From Vanilla planifolia (Eukaryota > Streptophyta > Magnoliopsida > Asparagales > Orchidaceae): a stretch of DNA of 64,000 nucleotides. Below are positions 1-9,520 of the stretch, in pieces (position 1 is the first letter of the stretch; each line of letters starts with the position of its first letter). The DNA lies in the NCBI GenBank assembly GCA_023846275.1, contig CM043878.1:11911501-11975500 (forward strand), given 5' to 3'. The notes under the pieces were generated by a model. That model was not told the origin of the DNA. It ran no database searches and saw only the letters and a program-made list of their open reading frames with translations. The position numbers and the translations under genes were made by a program.

Positions 1-1580
1 TTAAGCACAACCAACTAGTTTGGTAATTGATGCATGAATATGTTTCTTTTAGAATTTGTTATGTGACATCGTTGAATAAGTAGGGATTTATCTTTTAATG
101 CTTTGCAAAAAGATCAATGTGTCATTGAGGGGAGAAGATCTGAATCTGGAAAAACCATTGTTCTTTGGTGGGTTATAAGAGACTCTGAGGTTTTAATTTG
201 GAGAATAGCTTGAAAGAAATGAGAAAACAAAATATGATTATTTGTATTATTGAGAGAGAGAAACTATGATTCATGTTATCCTCATGGAAAACAATAACAA
301 TTTTTTCAACTATAAAATCATAGCCCTTCCCTTAGTACTTGTTGTCTATGATAGATTGTTCCTTGAAACACATCTTATTTTGACCAAAATTATTGTATGC
401 TTGTGAAACAATAGAGATGCTTGCAATGCGGAAAACGACACATTGCACAATTGTCCAAAAGCCCAAACATGGTTTGGTGCTATTGATGTTGCATTAGGCT
501 TGTGTATATTTCAAACAAGGTTATGAACAAATATAGTTGATGTCTTGAAACTTAGGGAAAAATCTCAATTATTTCTCTCTTCTCAAGTCAAATGTCATTG
601 ATCATTAGTTGCATTGTTGGATATACAAATTTTATGCTAATTGTTTTTCTAGAATTTTTTCGAGGAAGCAATTCCACGAAATCGTTCAAGTAATTCTAGG
701 CTTAGAGTCAACTTGGGAATACATATCGAAGAACATTAGATTTTAGTCAAACTCATGAAAAAACTAGATGGGCCAAAGCCGTGAGGATTTGCTACTATTT
801 CATAAGCCTTATGACAAGCCAATATAGATTGCATGATCAAATACTTTTATCGATCTCACATGTACATATATCGTGAAATTGGTCTCCTAAATGGAGCATA
901 ATTGTCATCTAAATGATTATGAGGAGAGGGAGAAATTGTAACTCTAATTTCTCAAATATATTAACTATAGTATATATACACATATCCTAATATATATTAT
1001 ATATTAATATAATATATGTAGTAAAAATTAGATAAAAACTATAAACAAAATGTAGGATTTATCCCTTGGGTAGATGTGATTTATAAAAATTGTGATATGT
1101 GAATACAAACATGTAATTATTTTTCAATCAATATCTTTTAATGTTATTACTATTGTTAGTGTATACTTGTGGAGAAGATGCATTTGAGTTTCTCATTAAT
1201 CATCATAACAACATCAATCACAAATAGCAACGCTCAACCATTTTTTTTTTAAAGAATTTTTAATCATATTTTTCTTATTCTTAACATTTTTTAAAAAATA
1301 TTTCTAATCGAGGAATTTGTACTTTATGCTTAACAAAATCGATAAAAATTTGTTTCACTAATTATTATTTTTAAACCATGATCAAAAAGATATTTTATGT
1401 AAAAAAATATAAAAAATATTAATAATTTTATAAATATTTTTAAAGTCTAAAAAGAGAGAACGTTTTAAGAACACTATCTAAATATAGTTTCGTAATAAAA
1501 AAATTGTTTGTCATCAAATTGCATAATAATAAACCTGAATCGTCTTATTTATTGCACTTAAAACCGTTTTAGGGCTTCTT
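1..1580. other. AT-rich intergenic DNA upstream of NDK1
   Basis: I see no conserved coding segment here. The stretch around 960-1020 is almost pure A/T, with runs of TATATA and AATATA, and the whole region is very AT-rich. It probably contains the distal promoter of the nucleoside diphosphate kinase gene and old intergenic or transposon-derived DNA. No repeat shared with the rest of the window was noticed. Confidence 0.5.
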
Positions 1581-1583
1581 CTG

Positions 1584-1603
1584 TGGGCTTGTCGCTATAA
1601 ATA
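1584..1603 (+). promoter_or_regulatory. Core promoter of NDK1: site II element and TATA box
   Basis: TATAAATA at 1596-1603 lies 68 bases before the start codon, which is a normal plant TATA spacing if transcription starts near 1630. TGGGCT at 1584-1589 matches the site II consensus TGGGCY, often found in promoters of plant housekeeping and growth-related genes. Both motifs are seen directly. Their use is inferred. Confidence 0.6.
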
Positions 1604-1670
1604 CTTTTCCAAGCCTTCCACCTTCTTTGTCCAGGTTTTCCTTGATCCGCACCTCAAGCTAACATCAGAC

Positions 1671-1869
1671 ATGGAGCAGACCTTCATCATGATCAAGCCG
1701 GATGGCGTTCAGCGCGGTCTGGTAGTATACTTTTCTTCTTCTCTGGAATTGGATTCTAGGATTTCGAAGTACCCGTTTGTATTGACCTTCTGCCTTTCCT
1801 ACATATCAGATCGGCGATGTGATCAGCCGTTTCGAAAAGAAGGGTTTCTACTTGAAAGGTACGTGCTTT

Positions 1870-1901
<32 letters not shown>

Positions 1902-4344
1902 GTTTGGGTGCGATGCTCTAAGCACTTTACGATCTTGGAAGTGTATTTGGTTTATTGATGGAAGCAGTCTTCAATTTTTTCAGGATTGAAACTTTTGAAC
2001 GTGGAGCGGTCTTTTGCCGAGAAGCACTATGAGGATCTTTCGGCTAAGCCCTTTTTCCCTGGCTTGGTGGAGTACATCATTTCTGGTCCCGTGGTTGCCA
2101 TGGTTTGGGAGGGGAAGAACGTTGTTGTGACTGGTAGGAAGATGATTGGTGCTACAAATCCATCCAACTCAGAGCCTGGGACTATCCGTGGTGATTTTGC
2201 TATCGAAGTCGGAAGGTAACGGTTTATATAGTTCGCTCTTCCTTTTATGAAACTGATTTATCACTTTCAAATACTTAATTTTTTTAATATTAAATGTTGC
2301 TCGTGTATCAATGTAACAATTTCATATAAGTAATATGCGAATTAGATATGCAATACCTAATCTATTAGTATTAATGATATATTATTTTCAAAGCATAATA
2401 TTACTCACAAACATCACCTAATTAGTACTATACATATTTCACATAAATTTTTAATTGACTCACACATGATCTAAAAAGCTAGAATATGAGAATCTTTGAA
2501 CACAGTTATAACTATTGATCTCAATAAGTTGCTCAAAAAATAAAAAAGAAGAGTGGAGATCACACGTGTGCACAAGAGAACGAACTACTACAACACCAAA
2601 CGACTTGCTAATCACATACAAAAGTGGTGGTCTAGATTGATCCTCAATCTTCTAGATATTTACTTCGCTATTGTTCCTCAATTATGGTACTAGTTTTTAT
2701 GGGTAATGGAATAGAATGCATGAAGGTAAAACAATGGGAAAAGAAAGTTTAGGAAATATAACTTATGTTTACAGTTCTATGTGATTTCTTCTATGGCTTA
2801 GCTAGTATAAAAAGTTGGGGGATGTCCCAAGGATATCCATCTTTAAGCAGCCATTAGGATGCTAAAATAGACGGACTTCCAAGTATCTAACCAAAATCTC
2901 TCTTATCATATTCTAAAATATCTTCCAATTCCTTCCCCAAACATTGTTAACCTCATCTATCTTTAAGCAGCCATTAGGATGCTAAAATAGATGAACTTCC
3001 ACGGATCTCATCAAAATCTCCCTGAAGATGTTCTAAAATTTCTTCCAATTCCTTCCCCAAACATTGTTGACCTCATAAAATAGCAAACCAATTATCACTT
3101 CTTGAATGGCAACAGAGCTGAAATAGAATATGGAAGCTGAAAGTATTACAATGAAGTGGAATTAGTTTGAATAGAAAGAGCACAAAAAGTTTGAATTGAA
3201 TGTAGTAGTAATTATCAATCATCCTTCCAAATGGAAACTGTTTGAGTTTGACCTTTAGTATGAACATGGTTGTTTTGGAGTTTTTTTTATCTGATTGTGG
3301 TGTTTAATGTCCCCACCACAATGGAGATAGAAATGAAGCTTTAACAAGCTCATGTTGTTTCACAAACAACTTGTCTACATCATGTAATGATCAATCATCC
3401 GTCCACATGGAAATCTTTTGAGTTTGAGTCCTGGTATTAATATTGTTGGATTTGGAAATGAAGCTTTAGCGAGCTCATGTTAATGCTCAATCATCCGTTC
3501 ACATGGAAGTCTTTTGAGTTTAAGTCCTAGTATTAGTATTATTGGATTTGGAATCTTGTGTGGATCTAGCTTTGTTGTGTCTAGGTTCCCCACCACAATG
3601 GAGATGGAAGTGATGTTTTACAAAGCTAATACTTTTGCACAAACAAGTTAACTACATTTAGGCTTTGCTGGAGAGGATAAATAGTAGATATACATTAGGA
3701 AATGATTGAGCATATCCAGGAATCATTATTAGAATAACTAATCTTAAGTATATGGAATTTTCACCCTGTTCATTACCCTTGAAAATTCCAATCATTCTTT
3801 TGGATAAAGTAGTGATGAACGAGCCTTTCTATAAACTATTCCAATTGACATCTTGGCTCACTATTTTTTTTATTTATTTATCATGTTGAAATTTTCTTTC
3901 CTTGTGCTCTTTTAGTTGATTGCGAAAACCTTTAAGGTAAAACTCCTTGCTGAATAAATGGAGCTTGTGATGTTTGAGAAATAAATTTCTACAAGTCAAT
4001 TTGATAGTAATGAAGCCTTAACTCTTTCATTGCCATGTCCATATAATTATATCAGAGGACAGCGCCACGTTCAATATTCAAACAACTGTTTTCTCTGTTG
4101 AAATTGCTGTGATGGGTATGCTATTGTTGTTGGACATTCCTAAATTATGTATCGCAGTGCTCTGAAGCTGCTCAGCAAATTTGCTGCTTTGGTGTAGTAT
4201 GCTGATTATGGTCTATGTTTTCACCACAGGAATGTCATCCATGGAAGTGATTCAATCGAAAGCGCTAGGAAGGAAATAGCCTTGTGGTTCCCAGAAGGCG
4301 TGTCTAACTGGAGCAGCAGCCTCCACGCCTGGATCTATGAATAA
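1671..4344 (+). CDS. NDK1: Nucleoside diphosphate kinase 1 (cytosolic type), four exons
   Basis: The enzyme moves the gamma-phosphate of ATP onto other nucleoside diphosphates through a phosphohistidine intermediate. Exons, from frame and splice sites: 1671-1721, 1810-1858, 1984-2215 and 4230-4344. They join to 447 nt, or 148 residues, the usual length of the family. Visible motifs are the N-terminal [21 protein letters not shown], the Kpn-loop region [38 protein letters not shown], and NVIHGSD with catalytic His at about residue 115. The protein ends in WIYE. There is no N-terminal extension, so the cytosolic isoform is meant, not the plastid or mitochondrial one. The start is the only in-frame ATG at the conserved MEQTFIM. 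Introns are GT-AG; intron 3 is 2.0 kb and repeat-filled. The stop codon TAA lies inside an AATAAA string at 4340-4345. No defect is visible. Confidence 0.95.
1873..1901 (+). repeat. T29 homopolymer in NDK1 intron 2
   Basis: An uninterrupted run of 29 T lies in the 125-bp second intron, upstream of the acceptor CAG at 1981-1983. It serves as a very long polypyrimidine stretch and is likely to vary in length between individuals. Confidence 0.9.
2841..3076 (+). repeat. Two tandem copies of a 120-bp unit in NDK1 intron 3
   Basis: Both copies start with CTTTAAGCAGCCATTAGGAT, at 2841 and 2961, and run to CATTGTTRACCTCAT near 2956 and 3076. The period is exactly 120 bases, with scattered substitutions between copies. 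This is a local tandem duplication old enough to have diverged. Confidence 0.85.
3205..3650. repeat. Degenerate repeated modules in NDK1 intron 3
   Basis: A module beginning CAATCATCC, followed by CACATGGAA and TTTTGAGTTTRAG, occurs near 3215, 3390 and 3487. A second module with CCCCACCACAATGGAGAT occurs near 3310 and 3590. The order and spacing suggest a diverged tandem duplication or a fragment of an old repetitive element. No protein-coding content was recognised. Confidence 0.6.
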
Positions 4345-5738
4345 AGCAGCTGTTACCAATCACCATTTACCCTGCTACTTCTAGCTGTGGAATCCTTCTT
4401 TATGGGAAACTTTAATCTTAATTATTGTTGGGTTTGAGATGAGACAATCTTGTTGTTTGACCCTTTTGGTTCATCTTGTTTTTGTTAATCTATGCTTGGC
4501 TGATTTTAAATCAGTAACATTGAAAGCATTTTGAGTTTATGGTATAAATGTTACTGTTGTTATTTATCTGTCTTTTATTTATAATTGTCATGCCCATTCT
4601 AGCGTACAGAATCTAGATATTTACTTGAGGGTAATGTGCTAATTAAGATTGGAAATGTGTTACAGATTTGTTATATTAGTTCAATCATTTTTTGGGATGT
4701 TTCAGTTAGTATAGTTTATTGAAGAACTTTGCGTTCAATGCAGTGGAAAACTTTTGCTGTATGGTGAACCATGTTTTGCTGCACCCATAGCTTAGAAAGG
4801 TTCAATATGTACTATCTTGTGGTAAGAAAGTAGCATTGTCTTACATCATGTTTGGTTACTACTATTTCATTTTGACTAATGAAAATGTTGCATTTGTCAA
4901 ATTTGATTCTAAGTTGGATGGGACAGCATTTTAGAATATTCAATTACTAGTAGGGTTGATGAAGCATAAATTCAAACTTGAGATGATGCATATTAATTGG
5001 AGAAACTTAAGATAGCTGATGGAGAGCTTAGTGTGAAAGAGTGTCAATGAAGTTTTTGCATAGAAGAGGAACATGTTTAGATTTATCAAAGATCATCCAA
5101 AAGAATTGCTTCTCAATGAGTTGAAATTCACTCCTCAAAAGAAATGAATGAGTAGTTTGAATAATTTGAGAGGACAAAATATAATGTTTTGTTTTAAGGA
5201 TTAATGATTGTTCTGCATTTAAAACCAAATTTGTATTTGAATTATCATAAAAGATGAAGTATATTTATGATAAATAGTACAATAATTAAATTGAATGAAT
5301 TAGTTCTAAAGATTTGTTTTCATGATAGGGAAGATTGAAATTGATTAGATTCTATTTTACTTGTTCATACTACAAAGATTTAAAATCATAATTCTTTAAT
5401 GATTATATTAGTCATTATGTGTACATAAAATATAATACTAAAGAAGCTTTTTGAAGAAAGTCTCTTCCAGTTGTTGCATGATGTTGAACATTTGCTCATT
5501 TGTTGCATCCAACAACTAAAGATACAATATCCAATGATTGCAATTAACTATATTCTATTTCATGTAAAACACTATTTTAATTGGTCGATATTGATGTTGA
5601 GTAGAAGTTCTATGGAAAATCACCTAATAATACAACAGTACGAAAGCTTGATTTTGAATGACATCTCTACAATGAAGTAGATCATTGGAAAGCAGTAAAC
5701 CAAATGTTATCTTAAAGGTCCAAACATGTAGAAACAAC
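4345..5738. other. Intergenic region between convergent NDK1 and DHDPS genes
   Basis: The left part must contain the NDK1 3' untranslated region and the right end the 3' untranslated region of the minus-strand DHDPS gene. Several short open frames exist, the longest about 69 codons, but none resembles a known family. Composition is AT-rich throughout. I see nothing else I can support. Confidence 0.5.
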
Positions 5739-7882
5739 TTAATAACGACCTACCAATACAAAATCATCATCATCAAGAACTTCCACATCCTTGTCTCCAA
5801 CAAAATGCTCTCGGCCAATCGCCTTAACTATCCCAACAAACTCGACTCTTTTTGCAACGGGTAACGGTACATATGGCAACCTGAACACTGGCCTTACCAC
5901 ACCAAGCTGAGCCAGAGCAGTGTTGAGCCCTATAGGATTCGGCTCGCAGAAGAGCCACTTGACAAGAGGCATCACCTTTGAGTTCAGGGATGGATTCATT
6001 CCATGGAACATGAGCTCATGCATCAAACCAGGAACAAGATTGCTTGTGACAGATATAACACCCGTAGCTCCATAACCCCACCTTGCATCATGGCACTCAT
6101 CATCATTCCCACTCCAAATCACTATCCCACCATCCACATATTCCTTAATCCTGTCATTTCCCATGCATTCCTTCACACCTGCCAAGTTAGGGTTCTCCGA
6201 GATTTGATATACAACACTTGTGGGGATATCTTGTCCAGTTCTTGAAGGTACATTGTAGATGATGGTTGGTCCCATAGAAAGGACGGTCTCAAAATGAGAA
6301 ATCATTCCTTGCAAAGATGTCTTTCCATAATAAGGATTTATATGAAGTGCTGCATGCATGCCAACAGCAAAGCCTTGTTCAGTTGCATGTATTGCTTCTC
6401 TGGTGGAGTTGCTTCCCGTGTTTCCTATTACTTTGATGGAAGAACCAAAACAATTGACGGTATGCCCAATGAGCATGATGTGCTCATCCCAACTCATAAG
6501 GTGGCCCTCACCGGTTGTGCCTCCCACAATTACACCTTCTGCACCGTTCATAATCTGCAGATGCATCAAGGCATCATAGGCTTCAAGATCAAACCGGCCA
6601 TCAGGCAAATAGGGAGTCTTCAAGGCTGTGATTAATCTCAGACCTTTTATGTCATCCACTGATGTCCTGCATATCCTTCAAAATCAGCTTCAAAACACAA
6701 AAAGTTGGCCTTTGTTTGGAAATAATATATGAAGTAAGAAAAAGAGAAGATAGTGTTTTGAACAGAAGCAAGGTCTTGATGAAAACAGGTCGCTAAAAAT
6801 GGAGTTCAAAAAGAAGCCTTTGTAAAGCCAATTTGAAACATGATTGATAACCAAGGCAATGAAAGCATTTTTCAACAAATAAAACAACCAAAGAAACAAA
6901 ATGCTTTGGAATAATAAACAGGGAAAGGGCAAAAATTGCAGGTGGATAAACCCATCATTGATTGTAGAAAAATATAAGCGAGCTTCACATCAACAATTAG
7001 AAGGTCAGGGAAATCTACCTAGAGGCACCATGGAGCATGATTCCCGGTTGATGCAGCATTCTCGCATGTGCGAAACCATGACAACGTAATGTAGTTAAAC
7101 ATACCCTTAAGATCTAAATCCATAAAGTAAGAGAATATGAACAATGTTTGACAAAGATAGGGTTAGTAATTGGTATTCTATTTGGAAGTTTGATTATAAA
7201 GGATGTTTCCACTATATGTGCTAAAAGCTATACGGACTGGTAATCAAGTACAAGAAAAAGGGACCAGATGGAATAATACAAAACTCTCCAAAAAGTGAGT
7301 ATTATTGTGGATTGCTCAACTGTAAAGTATTCCCACTAACACACTCACATACTCAATTTATAATTTTAATCCTTTTCGAATATCAATTTTAAGAGTGATC
7401 AACAAGATTATTTCACAGGAGTAAAGTTTATCCAACAAAGAGGGAAAAAATCACTTCTAACTATAAAAACAATCTTTCATCCTTTGGTCAATTTCTAAGA
7501 ATATCAATTTTCTTTTAGTGAGCAGAGCAGTCATAGAATAGAAATTTCATGCGCTCTCCTGAGATGGAATTTGAATACCCATTGCATTGTGTATGTCTTG
7601 GGAATCCATAATTTCAATAAAGAATGACTTGTGGGAACTGACAACCATCATGATCTAGCAGCTAGCATAAGTAAAAATCATGGCTTGATGAATAAATTGA
7701 GGTCTCAATATCTCAAAACAATTACATTTCTATCAATGATGCAGAAGCAATTCAATTCTAACAGTAAACTAAAAAAGAAATGTGAGGTATTTGATTCGTA
7801 CCTGTTTTTAACTTCAATACTGCGCATTGGAATATGAAAATCAGAAACGAGAGCTGCCTTTGGGGGCTTCAATACGCTAGTT
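5739..7882 (-). CDS. DHDPS: 4-hydroxy-tetrahydrodipicolinate synthase, plastid type (5' exon not found)
   Basis: First committed enzyme of plant lysine synthesis: it condenses pyruvate with aspartate semialdehyde in plastids and is inhibited by lysine. Two minus-strand exons are clear: 7882-7802 and 6666-5739, with donor GT at 7801 and acceptor AG at 6668-6667. They join in phase inside the Arg of KNRTSVDD and give 335 residues ending in the conserved DDDDF and GRY. Visible active-site motifs are GGTTGEG (Thr-Thr pair), YNVPSRTG (Tyr and Arg) and GVKEC (Schiff-base Lys). The allosteric region has [16 protein letters not shown] and ATEQG. Relative to plant homologues I remember, GEGQ reads GEGH and RWDYG reads RWGYG. 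Exon 7882-7802 begins one base before a codon and aligns with the mature N terminus, so a transit-peptide exon is expected upstream but I could not identify it. A short ATG-containing segment ending at a GT donor near 8448 could splice in phase, but would add only four residues. Confidence 0.9.
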
Positions 7883-8526
7883 CTGAATATGAAAAGCAAA
7901 AGCTGATAAGAAATGGTTTTGAAATGCATATATGTAAGTATCCAGAAAACTTTGAAACAACTTCAGTATTCCAGCAAAAAACTTGGAGGTAATTAACCAC
8001 AGAGCATACTTGCACAGGTTAAAAAATATATTTGCAGTACTCACAATGAAATGCTTACTGAACACTTCAAACTGATACACAAACCAAATCCAGATATACT
8101 GAAGACCTTAATACCCAAATAAAATTTGATATTCACAAATTTCCAAAGATTTAATTGACTTATTAGAGGTTCACAAAATACAATCAACAGTGAGCCAAGA
8201 TCAAATGTTGGAGATTCACGTTTCTTCTACACATTAAAGTTCAATGGAGGCTTTACATTAAAAATAAAACCACTGATCATCTACATTACAAGAAATAGCT
8301 GTCAAAAAATTCTATCACAATTTAAACGATCTAATATAAATGCTCAGATATCAAAAATTATAATCAGTTCAAAGAATGTTAATCTAGAGTGAAACAACAA
8401 GAAAAAGTGGAAATAAATAGAGAATACAGTGAAAAGACAGGAATTTACCCCAAAAACATACAATAATTCTATAGAGAAAACTTCAAAAAATCTGGTTACA
8501 AAAAATCCAACAGCCTCCTTTGGTGG
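7883..8526. other. Probable 5' intron and leader region of DHDPS
   Basis: This stretch lies directly upstream of the first recognisable DHDPS exon. I read all three minus-strand frames and found no serine-rich transit-peptide-like sequence. A GT donor near 8448 on the minus strand, preceded by an in-phase ATG, is the only candidate for an upstream splice partner. Confidence 0.4.
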
Positions 8527-8696
8527 CAAACACTTTAACACATAATGTTCTCAAACTTCCCACGGCTTAGAACTCTCTTCCCAAGGACTAACAGAATCTT
8601 TCAGAGACACTCAAACACTTTAACACATAATGTTCTCAAACTTCCCACGGCTTAGAACTCTCTTCCCAAGGACTAACAGAATCTTTCAGAGACACT
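8527..8696 (-). repeat. Perfect 85-bp tandem duplication upstream of DHDPS
   Basis: The unit starting CAAACACTTTAACACATAAT at 8527 is repeated at 8612 with no difference that I can see over 85 bases. It lies just outside the end of the neighbouring LTR retrotransposon and in the likely 5' leader or promoter of DHDPS. On the minus strand each copy contains the minimal open frame ATG-TGT-TAA. Perfect identity indicates a recent event. Confidence 0.9.
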
Positions 8697-8749
8697 CTCC
8701 CACAGAGACAGCTTGTTGGAATAGATAGACAAATTGATCGATCGATCAA

Positions 8750-9478
8750 CTGATCCTGAAATTTTCTGTATTCCTCCTTGGTCCTTTCACTAGATCAAAG
8801 GCTAGGCACACTACTAATTTCCAAAAGACTTGAATCCTAACATAATTATAACTAATTTAGCAAATTCTAAACTTCAAAATTTGAATTTGAAACAGAATTC
8901 CACAAATCTGGATTACTCGTATTCTAAGTTCACACCAAGCTTGATAATTTTTGCATAGCTTATGAGATCTTGCCAAGGCTTTCAATGCCAAAATTTCCCT
9001 GTTTTATCTTGAACCTTTGATGGCTTCTGCTCCTTTCCTTGACAAGCATTTAGGCTAATATTCTCCTCCACATTGCTTCTCTTCATATGCCCATAACCAT
9101 TATATCTCTTCACAAGGACAAGCGTCTCAAATAGTTTAGCAAAAATCACAGCTTTCCCGCTCAGAAGATAATTCACATTGAGAAATCATTTCGACCGTTC
9201 AAATCACCTTGAGACATCCTTTTCTCTCCCCCTACTCCCTTTTTGATGGCTACCTCCTCTAAAGGCTAACTTTATCCTATAAATTATTCCTTGCAACCAT
9301 ATGTTTCATTACAAAACTATGCTTTCCCTTTGAGAATACCTACAGAGTTTGTCAATCATGTCAAAACCATCACTTTGATGTCTCTTTCTATCTAGAAAAT
9401 ATTCTTGAGACAATTACCTCCATGCTCAACGATATTCTACCTTTGAAGAAATACACCATCTTGAGCTTTCCATCTCTC
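8750..9478 (-). repeat. 3' LTR of the nested-host element, distal half
   Basis: This segment aligns by eye with 18555 to about 19210. Shared blocks include the A-rich stretch near 8860 and 18650, the block with ATTCTCCTCCA, the ATCACCTTGAG block, and TTTGATGTCTCTTTCTAT versus TTGATGTCCCTTTCTAT. It stops abruptly at 9478, where the LINE begins, and its continuation is found 7.1 kb away. Confidence 0.7.
9465..9478. repeat. Target-site duplication of the LINE, 3'-side copy
   Basis: GCTTTCCATCTCTC at 9465-9478 is repeated exactly at 16634-16647 and brackets the LINE. A 14-bp duplication is typical of target-primed reverse transcription. Confidence 0.85.
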
Positions 9479-9520
9479 CCGATTGCAAAAGAAAGGCCTA
9501 AGCCAATACAAAAAGTCCTC

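Noticed and set aside
5471..5680. 69-codon plus-strand open frame between NDK1 and DHDPS
   Set aside because: No similarity to a known family and AT-rich composition identical to its flanks.
6003..6635. Plus-strand open frames of 73-113 codons over the DHDPS exon
   Set aside because: They are antisense shadows of the conserved minus-strand exon.
8344..8541. 65-codon minus-strand frame considered as DHDPS exon 1
   Set aside because: Joined at the available donor it is out of phase with exon 7882-7802 and creates a stop, and it does not look like a transit peptide.
8736..8752. GATCGATCGATCAA palindrome as a possible regulatory site
   Set aside because: Short tetranucleotide repetition at the edge of an LTR; no evidence for binding or conservation.
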